Origin: Kitasatospora sp. A2-31
GTDB lineage: Bacteria; Actinomycetota; Actinomycetes; Streptomycetales; Streptomycetaceae
Assembly: GCF_022288725.1 (NCBI RefSeq)
Contig: NZ_JAKNTA010000019.1
Span: forward strand, 46,997-110,996
Length of the DNA: 64,000 nucleotides
Reading direction: 5' to 3'
Every line of letters begins with the position of its first letter. Position 1 is the first letter of the stretch. Positions 33,717 through 41,400 of the stretch are shown here, one piece after another. The position numbers were made by a program, and so were the translations under genes. The notes under the pieces are model-generated. The model was not told the DNA's origin, made no database searches, and saw nothing but the letters and a program-made list of their open reading frames with translations.

Positions 33717-34961
33717 ATGCGCGTGTTGTTGACGGCTTACGGGTCGCGCGGGGACATCGAGCCGATGATCGGGCTGGCGGCACGGCTACGGGCGCTCGGC
33801 ACGGAGGTGCGGGTGTGCGCGCCGCCGGACTTCGCCGAGCTGCTGGACGCCGCCGGCCTCCCGCTGGCGCCGATCGGACAGCCGCTGCGCCCGGTGGCGA
33901 CGGCGGCGGTGACCGGGAAGGCGCCGATGCCGGCGGAGGGCCTGGCCCAGCGCGCGGCCGCGCTGGTCGCCACGACCTACGACGCGGTCGTCGCGGCGGC
34001 CGGGGACTGCGACGCGGTGGTGGCGACCGGGCTGCTCCCGGCGGCGGCCGCGGCGCGGTCGGCGGCCGAGAAGCTGGGCATCCCGTACGTGTTCGTGGCC
34101 TACTTCCCGAGCTACCTGCCGTCCCCGCACCACCCGCCGTTCCCCCGGCCGGGGCGGCCGTTCCCGCCGGAGGTGACGGACAACCGGGTGCTGTGGGACC
34201 TCGACGTCGAGAACATGAACGTCCTGTTCGGCACCGGCCTCAACGCCCACCGGGAGACGGTCGGCCTGCCGCCGGTGGACCACTTCCGCGACTACGTCCT
34301 CACCGACCGGCCGTGGCTGGCGGCCGACCCGACGCTGAGCCCGTGGCCGGAGCCGTCGGACCTCGACGTGCTGCAGACGGGGGCGTGGCTCCGGGCCGAC
34401 GAACGCCCGCTCCCGGACGGGCTGGAGGCGTTCCTGGCGGCGGGCACGCCCCCGGTGTACGTGGGCTTCGGCAGCATGCCGGTCCGCGACGCGCAGGACG
34501 TCGCCCGCGCGGCGGTCGAGGCGGTCCGTGCGCAGGGCCGCCGCGTGCTCCTCTCCGGCGGCTGGGCCGACCTGGCCCTGACCGACGACCAGGACGACTG
34601 CCTCGCCGTCGGCGAGGTGAACCACCACGCGCTGTTCCCCCGGGTGGCCGCGGTCGTGCACCACGGCGGCGCGGGCACGACGACGACGGCCGCCCTGGCC
34701 GGCGCGCCCCAGGTGGTGGTGCCCCAGCTGGCCGACCAGCCGTACTGGGCCGGCCGCGTGGCCGGCCTGGGCATCGGCGCGGCCCACGACGGTCCGACAC
34801 CGACCTTCGAGTCCCTGTCGGCCGCGCTGGAGGTCGCCCTGGCCCCGGAGACCCGCGCCCGGGCTGCCGCCGTGGCCGACACGATCGACGCCGACGGGGC
34901 GTCGGTGGCGGCGAAGCTGCTGCTCGACCTCGCCGGCGGGGCCCGGGAAGTGTCCGGGTGA
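33717..34961 (+). CDS. GT1-family glycosyltransferase (GtfB/macrolide-type)
   Basis: 414 residues. The N-terminal Rossmann half begins MRVLLTAYGSRGDIEPMIGLA. The C-terminal half carries PVYVGFGSMPV and the nucleotide-sugar site VAAVVHHGGAGTTTTAALAGAPQVVVPQLADQPYWA, typical of GT-B enzymes related to vancomycin GtfB and sterol glucosyltransferases. It transfers a sugar from an NDP-donor to a small-molecule acceptor. No biosynthetic cluster surrounds it, so it may modify lipids or detoxify antibiotics (inference). Confidence 0.92.
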   Translation: MRVLLTAYGSRGDIEPMIGLAARLRALGTEVRVCAPPDFAELLDAAGLPLAPIGQPLRPVATAAVTGKAPMPAEGLAQRAAALVATTYDAVVAAAGDCDAVVATGLLPAAAAARSAAEKLGIPYVFVAYFPSYLPSPHHPPFPRPGRPFPPEVTDNRVLWDLDVENMNVLFGTGLNAHRETVGLPPVDHFRDYVLTDRPWLAADPTLSPWPEPSDLDVLQTGAWLRADERPLPDGLEAFLAAGTPPVYVGFGSMPVRDAQDVARAAVEAVRAQGRRVLLSGGWADLALTDDQDDCLAVGEVNHHALFPRVAAVVHHGGAGTTTTAALAGAPQVVVPQLADQPYWAGRVAGLGIGAAHDGPTPTFESLSAALEVALAPETRARAAAVADTIDADGASVAAKLLLDLAGGAREVSG

Positions 34962-35008
34962 GGCCCGTGGCCGCGTAGCGCCCGTCCGGCCCGGGGCCTC
35001 TCCTTCGG

Positions 35009-35053
35009 AGCGTGCCGCACCCGGCGCCCGGTGTCGGCCGGGTGTGGCACGCT
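35009..35053. terminator. Hairpin between GT1 gene and next gene
   Basis: Two 16-bp arms, AGCGTGCCGCACCCGG and CCGGGTGTGGCACGCT, paired with one G-T mismatch around a 13-nt loop. It lies 48 bp after the GT1 stop and 31 bp before the start at 35084. Terminator or leader hairpin. Confidence 0.65.
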
Positions 35054-35083
35054 GGGCCCCGACCGCACAGGAGGGGAACGATC

Positions 35084-35743
35084 ATGCACAGGCCGAGCCG
35101 ACCCGAGGACCTCGACCACGCCGACCGGGTGTGGGCGCGGGCCGTCGCCTTCGCCCTGCTGGAGGCCGCCACCGGGAAGCCCGAGGGCCACTGGCTGGAC
35201 GAGCACGGCGTCTGGTGCGACGCCAGCGCCGGCTCGTACTGGTGGCGCGCCAGCCGGGCGGAGAACGGGAACGTGGTCTTCTGCGGCCAGGACTCCGACG
35301 GCAGTCGCACCCACCTCGACGGCCGGCAGATCGACTTCCTGGCCGGCGGGCCGGACTGGCTGCCCTGGGAGCAGCTGCGCGAGGACGCCGAGGGCAACCT
35401 GTTCGGCTTCGTCTACTGGTCCCAGGACGGCACCTGGCACCGCATCGACTACCCCGAGCAGCTCGACGACGACGGTCTGGAGGGGGCCGCCGAGTGGCTG
35501 GGCTCGGAGGAGGAGTTCCGCCGCGAGGCGGCTGCGCTGGCCTGCGTGCGCCGCCCCGACGAGCCCGCGTTCGCCGACGCGCTCACCCGGTACCTGCGGC
35601 GTGCCGAGGCCCGGACGGTGGACGCCACGGTGGTCGCCGAGCTCCTGGCGGCGGCCGGCCCCGGGGACGAGGAGCGCGGGCCGCTGAGCGTGGAGCCTGC
35701 GCTGGACGTCGCCGTCCGGGCGGGCCTCACCGGGCAGGTCTGA
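35084..35743 (+). CDS. Hypothetical cytoplasmic protein, acidic, Trp-rich
   Basis: 219 residues from ATG at 35084 behind GGAGG. I do not recognise a family. There is no signal peptide or membrane helix. The N-terminal half is rich in Trp and Asp (GHWLDEHGVWCDASAGSYWW, FGFVYWSQDGTWHRIDYPEQ), as in beta-rich domains; the C-terminal third is helical and acidic. Codon bias and ribosome site support a real gene. Confidence 0.75.
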   Translation: MHRPSRPEDLDHADRVWARAVAFALLEAATGKPEGHWLDEHGVWCDASAGSYWWRASRAENGNVVFCGQDSDGSRTHLDGRQIDFLAGGPDWLPWEQLREDAEGNLFGFVYWSQDGTWHRIDYPEQLDDDGLEGAAEWLGSEEEFRREAAALACVRRPDEPAFADALTRYLRRAEARTVDATVVAELLAAAGPGDEERGPLSVEPALDVAVRAGLTGQV

Positions 35744-35759
35744 GCCGGACGGCCAGGGG

Positions 35760-35810
35760 CCGGTCGGCTGCTGACCGGGCCGGCTGCTGACCGGGCCGGC
35801 TGCTGGCGGC
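35760..35810. repeat. Three imperfect tandem repeats (16-17 bp)
   Basis: CGGCTGCTGACCGGGC repeats head to tail and then decays (GGCTGCTGGCGG). It lies in the 138-bp gap between the hypothetical gene and the convergent LysR gene. No function assigned. Confidence 0.6.
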
Positions 35811-35881
35811 CGGTGGTCCGGCCCGCAGGCCGGAGTCAGCGTGGCAACGGTGAGCCGGGTGCCGGCCGGCTGCCCGCGCCG

Positions 35882-36823
35882 TCACCCGTGCGCGGCGCCG
35901 CCGGCCGACCCGGTCGCCGACCGCCGCTGCTCCTGCACGGCCTCGTGCAGGAGCCCGGCCAGGGCGTCGGCGTGCGGGAGCGGGCGGCGCCGGGCGCGGG
36001 CGATCCCGAAGTGCCGGGCCGGACGCGGCGGCGTCACCGGCACCGTCCGGGTGCCGGGCAGCACCGGGTCGAGCGCCACGTACGGCACCAGGGAGACCCC
36101 GACGCCCGCGGCGACCAGGGAGCGGGCGAAGAAGTAGTCGGTGGTGGAGCCCGCCACCCGGAGGTCGAACCCGGCCACGGCCGCGTGCCGGCGCAGGAAG
36201 TCCTCCGTCTTCAGGCACCCCATCACCCAGCGCTCCTCGGCGAGTTCGGCGAGGTCCAGGGCGTCCCGGCCGGCCAGGCGGTGGCCCTCCGGCAGCACCA
36301 CCGAGAGCGGATCGTCCATCAGCGGCTCCCAGTCGAGCCCGGAACGGTCCCCGGGCAGGACCGGCAGCGGCCCGTCGAAGTGGTAGGCGAGGGCCAGGTC
36401 GGCCGTGCCCTCGCGGACCATCGGCAGGCTGTCCTCCGGCTCGCGTTCGAGGATCCGCAGTTCGACGTCCGGGTGGTCGGCGGCGAACCGGCTCAGCACC
36501 CCGGGCAGCAGGTGGCGGCCGCCGCTGGTGAAGGTGGCGAGGGTGAGCCGGTGCCGGGCCGCGGCGAGGCGGCCGATCTGCTCCTCGGCGTGCCGCAGCT
36601 CCGCGGAGATCGCCGTGGCCGCGTCCACCAGGAGCCGCCCGGCCTCGGTGAGCCGCACCCCGCGCGTGGAGCGCTCCACCACGGCCGTCCCCAGCCCGCG
36701 TTCGAGCGCCGCGACCTGCTGGGACACCGCGGACGGGGTGAGTAGCAGCGCTGCTGCCGCCCGGTTGAAGCTGCCGTGCTCGGCGACCGTGCGCAGCACG
36801 GTCAGCCTCCGGACGTCGATCAT
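35882..36823 (-). CDS. LysR-family transcriptional regulator
   Basis: 313 residues from ATG at 36823, GGGGGAG upstream. It begins MIDVRRLTVLRTVAEHGSFN with the helix-turn-helix LLLTPSAVSQQVAALERGLG and an effector domain (TLATFTSGGRHLLPGVLSRFA, WVMGCLKTEDFLRRHA, AAGVGVSLVPYVALD). It is divergent from an epimerase/aldo-keto reductase pair with a 106-bp shared promoter, so it probably controls them. The effector is unknown. Confidence 0.9.
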   Translation of the reverse strand: MIDVRRLTVLRTVAEHGSFNRAAAALLLTPSAVSQQVAALERGLGTAVVERSTRGVRLTEAGRLLVDAATAISAELRHAEEQIGRLAAARHRLTLATFTSGGRHLLPGVLSRFAADHPDVELRILEREPEDSLPMVREGTADLALAYHFDGPLPVLPGDRSGLDWEPLMDDPLSVVLPEGHRLAGRDALDLAELAEERWVMGCLKTEDFLRRHAAVAGFDLRVAGSTTDYFFARSLVAAGVGVSLVPYVALDPVLPGTRTVPVTPPRPARHFGIARARRRPLPHADALAGLLHEAVQEQRRSATGSAGGAAHG

Positions 36824-36929
36824 GGCACTCCCCCGGTCACAGGTGCGCTCCCCGGTCGAGGTGCGCTCCCGGTCAACAGCTCCGCTGATGACGCGTTCAG
36901 CAAGTCGGCAGTTCTGCTGGGGAGCATAG

Positions 36930-37916
36930 GTGAGCAGAGTGGTGGCCGTGAACAACGCCCTGCGAAACGTCTGCGTCATCGGCGGCAGCCGCTACTTCGG
37001 CCTCCGCCTGGTCACCCTCCTGCGGGACTCCGGAGCCCGCGTCACCCTGGTCAACCGCGGCTCGGCACCACCGCCGCCCGGGGTCGACCACGTCGTCGCC
37101 GACCGGTCCGACGAGGCCGCCCTCGCCACCGCGCTCGGCGGGCGCACCTTCGACGCGGTGCTCGACCAGGTGCTGTACACCCCCGCGGAGGCCGTGGTGG
37201 CCCGCCGGGTCTTCGCCGGCCGCACCGGCCGGTACGTGATGACCTCGACGATGGAGGTCTACGACCCGGCGACCTCGCCCCTGGTGCACACCACCCCGGG
37301 TGTCCCGGTGCCCGAGGACACCGTGGACCCGGCGCAGTGGCCGGTCGACCTCGGCCTCCCCTGGCAGGACGCAGCGGCGCTCGCCCGCCGCTTCGACGAG
37401 GCGACGCGCTACGCGGAGGGCAAGCGGCAGGCCGAGGCCGTCCTGGCCCAGGACGCGCCGTTCTCCTGGGCCACCGTGCGCAGTGCGCACGTCCTGGGCG
37501 GCGGCGCCCTGGACTTCACCGGCCGGCTGACGCACTACACCGGGCTGATCGCCGCGGGCCGGCCGGTCGCCGTGCACCCGCGGCCGCAGCCGACCTCCTT
37601 CGTCCACCACGAGGAGATCGCCGCCGCGCTGGTCCGGGTGGCCGCCGCCGACGCCGTCGGGCCGGTCAACGCCTGCTCCCCCGAGCCGCTGGACGTGCTC
37701 GCGCTGGCCGGCCTGGTCGCCGAACGGCTCGGCACCACCGCCCACCACCGGGTGGTCGAAGGCGGCGAGGTCTCGCCGTTCTCCTTCGACCGCTGGTACC
37801 CGATGGACGGCCGACGCGCCCACGGGCTGGGGCTGCGCTTCTCGCCGGTGACCGACTGGCTGCCCGGGGCCGTCACCGACGCCGCCGCGGCAGCGGCAGC
37901 GCGAAAGGCGGCCTGA
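36930..37916 (+). CDS. NAD-dependent epimerase/dehydratase-family (extended SDR) protein
   Basis: 328 residues from GTG at 36930 (GGGGAG 5 bp upstream). The Rossmann start VCVIGGSRYFGLRLVTLLRDSG carries a GGSRYFG variant of the GxxGxxG motif, typical of atypical SDRs such as isoflavone-reductase-like or CSP41-like proteins. MTSTMEVYDP replaces the usual active-site region, and a YAEGKRQAEAVL segment supplies the YxxxK motif. It is probably an NAD(P)-binding oxidoreductase or epimerase. It is followed 1 bp later by an aldo-keto reductase gene, so co-transcribed. Confidence 0.85.
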   Translation: MSRVVAVNNALRNVCVIGGSRYFGLRLVTLLRDSGARVTLVNRGSAPPPPGVDHVVADRSDEAALATALGGRTFDAVLDQVLYTPAEAVVARRVFAGRTGRYVMTSTMEVYDPATSPLVHTTPGVPVPEDTVDPAQWPVDLGLPWQDAAALARRFDEATRYAEGKRQAEAVLAQDAPFSWATVRSAHVLGGGALDFTGRLTHYTGLIAAGRPVAVHPRPQPTSFVHHEEIAAALVRVAAADAVGPVNACSPEPLDVLALAGLVAERLGTTAHHRVVEGGEVSPFSFDRWYPMDGRRAHGLGLRFSPVTDWLPGAVTDAAAAAAARKAA

Positions 37917-37917
37917 C

Positions 37918-38826
37918 ATGCGCCAGCGCACCATCGGCGGGACTGCGGTCAGCGCGATCGGGCTCGGTGCCATGCCGCTCTCGGTCGAGGGCCGGCCGGA
38001 CGAGGAGACCGCCCTGGCCACCCTGCACGCCGCGCTCGACGCCGGCGTCACCCTGATCGACACCGCCGACTCCTACCACTGGCACGCCGCCGAGGTCGGC
38101 CACAACGAGCGGCTGGTGGCCCGCGTCCTGGCCGAGCGCCCGGCCGGCGACCGCGCGGCCGTCCTGGTCGCCACCAAGGGCGGGCGCGGCCGGCCCGGCG
38201 ACGGCTCCTGGACGGTCGACGGTCGGCCGGAGCACCTGCGCCGCGCCTGCGAGGGCTCGCTGCGGCGCCTCGGCATCGGGGCCGTCGGGCTCTATCAGCT
38301 GCACAAACCCGACCCGCGGGTGCCGTGGGCGGAGTCGGTGGGCGCCCTGCGCGACCTGGTGGACGCGGGCAAGGTCCGCACGGCGGGGATCTCCAACGTC
38401 GACGAGCAGCAGATCCTGACGGCCCGGGAGATCCTCGGCCCGGCCCTGGTCTCCGTGCAGAACCGGTTCTCGCCCGCCGTCCGCACCGCGGAGCCGGAGC
38501 TGCGGCTGAGCGAACGCCTGGGCCTGGCCTTCCTCCCGTGGAGCCCGCTGGGCGGCCTGGCCCGCAGCGTCCTGGACGACCCGGCGGACCGGGCGGCCAC
38601 GACCGGCGCCTTCCACCGGATCGCCGCCGCGCGCGGGGTCTCGCCCCAGCAGGTCGGCCTCGCCTGGCTGCTCGCCCTCTCCCCCGCCATGGTCCCGATC
38701 CCCGGCGCCCGCCGCTCGGCCAGCATCCGCGACTCCGCCGCGGCCGCGGATCTCGACCTCGACCCGTCCGAACTGGCCGAGCTCTCCGCCCCGTTCGGCG
38801 CGGACTGGGTCGAGGGGCCCGGGTGA
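37918..38826 (+). CDS. Aldo/keto reductase
   Basis: 302 residues. The TIM-barrel landmarks are GLGAMPLSVEGRPDEETALA, DAGVTLIDTADSYHW (Asp and Tyr of the catalytic tetrad), VLVATKGGRG (Lys), GLYQLHKPDPRVPW (His), GISNVDEQQIL and MVPIPGARRSASIRDS (NADPH-binding Arg). It reduces an unknown aldehyde or ketone. It sits in a two-gene operon with the SDR protein, under the divergent LysR gene. Confidence 0.92.
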   Translation: MRQRTIGGTAVSAIGLGAMPLSVEGRPDEETALATLHAALDAGVTLIDTADSYHWHAAEVGHNERLVARVLAERPAGDRAAVLVATKGGRGRPGDGSWTVDGRPEHLRRACEGSLRRLGIGAVGLYQLHKPDPRVPWAESVGALRDLVDAGKVRTAGISNVDEQQILTAREILGPALVSVQNRFSPAVRTAEPELRLSERLGLAFLPWSPLGGLARSVLDDPADRAATTGAFHRIAAARGVSPQQVGLAWLLALSPAMVPIPGARRSASIRDSAAAADLDLDPSELAELSAPFGADWVEGPG

Positions 38827-39020
38827 CGTCGCGCTCGGTCGGCCGCTCGTCGGGGTCGTCGATCCGGATCGTCGAGGCGCGCAGACGCAGGTCCGTTCCG
38901 CACACACCGCCCCGCCACCCCGGGCTCCAGGGCCGCCCGCCGCCCGCCCACCGCGCGGAGCTGGCTCGACGCCCTGGAAATCCGGCTGAAACCGGCCGTC
39001 TGTGGATCTAGGATCTGCGC

Positions 39021-39758
39021 ATGGCAACACGACTCGTGCAGATCAACATGAAGGCCCAGGACGACGCCGCGCTCGGCCGGTTCTGGGCGGAGGCACTCGG
39101 TTGGGGTGTCGACAGCGAAGGCCCGGGCGTGACCAACCTCGAACCGGTCGGCTTCGCCTACCCCGACCCGACGGCCGTCTGCATCGACCTCATCGCCCGC
39201 CCGGAGCCCAAGACGGGGAAGAACCGGGTGCATGTCGACCTGGCCACCACGTCGACGGCCCATCAGGCCGAGCTGGTCGCCCGTCTGAAGGACCTCGGCG
39301 CGACGCTCGCCGACGTGGGCCAGGGTGACGTCCCCTGGACGGTCATGGCCGACCCCGAGGGCAACGAGTTCTGCGTCCTGGAGCCCCGGGAGATCTACCG
39401 GGACACCGGGCCGATCGCCGCGGTGGTGGTCGACTGCACCGACCCGCGGGCGATGGCCAGGTTCTGGGGCGAGGCCATGGACTGGACGGTGCACGAGGTG
39501 GCCGACGACCACGCGACCATGCGTTCCGCCCACGGCGTCGGTCCCTACCTGGAGTTCGTCCGCACCCCCGACACCAAGAGCGGCTGGAACCGGGTCCACC
39601 TGGACGTGAGCCCCTACCCCGGTGACGACCCGGCAGCCGAGGAGGCCAGGCTGCGTGCTCTGGGCGCCTCCGACCCGGGCATCGACCAGTCCGCCATCTC
39701 CTGGCGGATCCTGACCGACCCGGAGGGCAACGAGTTCTGCCTGCTCAGCCCCCGCTAG
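39021..39758 (+). CDS. Tandem VOC-domain (glyoxalase-like) protein
   Basis: 245 residues made of two glyoxalase_6-type VOC domains: about 1-122 (LVQINMKAQDDAALGRFWAE to MADPEGNEFCVLEPRE) and about 130-245 (IAAVVVDCTDPRAMARFWGE to LTDPEGNEFCLLSPR). The near-identical domain ends show internal duplication. Function unknown. Its stop codon overlaps the end of a decayed IS630 transposase on the other strand, so the insertion stopped exactly at this gene's 3' end. Confidence 0.88.
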   Translation: MATRLVQINMKAQDDAALGRFWAEALGWGVDSEGPGVTNLEPVGFAYPDPTAVCIDLIARPEPKTGKNRVHVDLATTSTAHQAELVARLKDLGATLADVGQGDVPWTVMADPEGNEFCVLEPREIYRDTGPIAAVVVDCTDPRAMARFWGEAMDWTVHEVADDHATMRSAHGVGPYLEFVRTPDTKSGWNRVHLDVSPYPGDDPAAEEARLRALGASDPGIDQSAISWRILTDPEGNEFCLLSPR

Positions 39759-40460
39759 TGAGCTGGTCCGGAGATTCCTGAGCAGTATCGGCAGATTCGG
39801 TCGATGATCTGGTCGGCGGTCTCGGTCCACTTGAAAGGGCGGGCGCTGTCGTTCCAGTTCTTGATCCAGTCCTCGAGCGTGGTCTTCGGGTCGTCGAGCG
39901 AGCAGAACAACTCCACGCTCGAGGCAGCGCCGTTCCAGCTCCGCGAACCATCGCTCGACCTGGTTGATCCAGGACGAGTATGTCGGCGTGAAGTGCAACT
40001 GGATGCGGGGATGCGCGCCCAGCCAGCGGTGCACCACGGGCGACTTGTGGGTGGACAGGTTGTCGCAGATCCCGTGGACCGCCAGGCCCGGCTCGGTCTG
40101 GCGGTCGATCTCCTCGAGGAAGTCCCGAAAGTCCACGGCGCGGTGCCGGGCGGACACTCGGCTGATGACCTTGCCGGTCGCGACGTTCAGCGCGGCGAAC
40201 AGATCCACGGTGCCGTGGCGGACGTAGTCGAAGCTGCGGCGTTCGGGGACCCCGGGCACCATCGGCAGCACCGGCGCGGTCCGCTCCAGGGCCTGGATCT
40301 GCGCTTCTCGTCCACCGCGAAGACCACTGCGTTCGCCGGTGGGGCCAGATAGAGGCCGACCACGTCCCGGATCTTGTCGATCAGCAGTGGGTCCGGAGAG
40401 ATCTTGAAGGTCTCCGTCCGCCGCGGCTGCAGCCCGAAGGCCCGCCAGGCGCCGCTGGGG
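39755..40460 (-). pseudogene. Decayed IS630-family transposase, 5'-truncated with two frameshifts
   Basis: Read on the minus strand, three frames together give an IS630 transposase. The first carries WRAFGLQPRRTETFKISPDP and VVFAVDEK (first Asp). The next has RSFDYVRHGTVDLFAALNVA, VHGICDNLSTHKSPVVHRWL (second Asp) and FTPTYSSWINQVERWFAELE (Glu). The last reads DDPKTTLEDWIKNWNDSARP to RYCSGISGPAH and stops at 39755. The helix-turn-helix N-terminus is missing beyond about 40460. The element cannot move by itself. Confidence 0.85.
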
Positions 40461-40950
40461 ACCGGCACGCATCGCACCGGATCCGGCGGCAGCCGGACTT
40501 CCGTGACCAACGGGGTTACCCGCGCCCACCTCCCAACCCCGGCCTGATCACCCCACCCCGACCCGGGCGGCGGCAGCGGCACAGCCCCGCACCCGGCCCC
40601 AGAACCCACAACCTCGACTGCTGCGGCGCCAGGATGGTTATCCCTGCAGTTACGACATCCTCGATCCACCTGCAGCACTGCACGTCAACCGCATGGAGTC
40701 CCATGGAGTTCAGACTCAGACGCCCGAAGCCGCAGCTCCAGCTCCGAACCCTCGCCGCCCTCGCCCCGCACCGCCCTTTGGGAACTCGCCCCACCGACCT
40801 CCGCCTGATCGACAAGGCCCATGGCTTCGGTCGCCACGAACAGTGGCCCGCCTGACCCGATCCGGACCTTTTCCCGCCGCCCTGTCCCGGAGTTCCGTAG
40901 ACTTGGCCTTGATCGCCCATATCCGGTGCGGTCAAGGGGAGTTGGGGATC
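40461..40950. other. 490-bp gap without a convincing gene
   Basis: Lies between the IS630 remnant and the STAND module. It holds short open frames with mixed codon use and a somewhat more AT-rich end (CTTGATCGCCCATATCC at about 40910) that could be the promoter of the next gene. Probably insertion scar plus promoter. Confidence 0.5.
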
Positions 40951-41400
40951 ATGGAACTCGATGCGTTCATGGCACTGGCCGGTCCGGCCGTCACCTCCGC
41001 AGCGGCCGCCTACGGCGGCACGGTCCTGATCCGGGCCGAGGAGGCCGCGGCCGACGCGACCGTGGGTCTGGGGCAACGCATCATCGCCTCGGTCTGGCGC
41101 CGCAGGGACACGCAGCAGCGAACCGAGCTGGAGGCCTGCCTGGACGATGCCACCCGGCCGGGCGACGACGACGCGCTGGGCGCCGTGCGCCACCAGATCC
41201 GGCGTGCCCTGCGCTCCGATCCGGAACTGCTGGCCGAGTTGGCCGCACTGCTGCCCGCCGGGGAACCCCAAGGCACCACAAGGGTGGAGGCCAGTGGCGC
41301 CGGCTCGGTCGCGGTCAACGGCAGCATCCACGGCCCGGTGACCACCAACGTCACCACCACGCCCGTCTCACCCACCGCGGCGCCGGGCGGCGCCGAGTGA
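40951..41400 (+). CDS. Small protein coupled to NB-ARC/TPR NTPase
   Basis: 149 residues from ATG at 40951, AGGGGAG upstream. An N-terminal hydrophobic Ala-rich segment (MALAGPAVTSAAAAYGGTVL) could insert in or bind to membrane. A charged helical middle (RRRDTQQRTELEACLDDATR, RRALRSDPELLAELAALLPA) follows, then a C-terminal motif GSVAVNGSIHGPVTTNVTTT. Its stop overlaps the GTG of the NTPase gene by 4 bp. The NTPase N-terminus has the related motif ASVAAGGSIHGSVTIRTT, suggesting a shared interaction element. No family recognised. Confidence 0.75.
   Translation: MELDAFMALAGPAVTSAAAAYGGTVLIRAEEAAADATVGLGQRIIASVWRRRDTQQRTELEACLDDATRPGDDDALGAVRHQIRRALRSDPELLAELAALLPAGEPQGTTRVEASGAGSVAVNGSIHGPVTTNVTTTPVSPTAAPGGAE

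Noticed and set aside
33717..34961. Glycosyltransferase as part of an antibiotic biosynthetic cluster
   Set aside because: Neighbours are a kinase, a hypothetical protein and a LysR/oxidoreductase group; no polyketide, peptide or sugar-biosynthesis genes.
40634..40855. Short plus-strand frame between the IS630 remnant and the STAND module
   Set aside because: Mixed codon use, no ribosome site, no recognisable motif.
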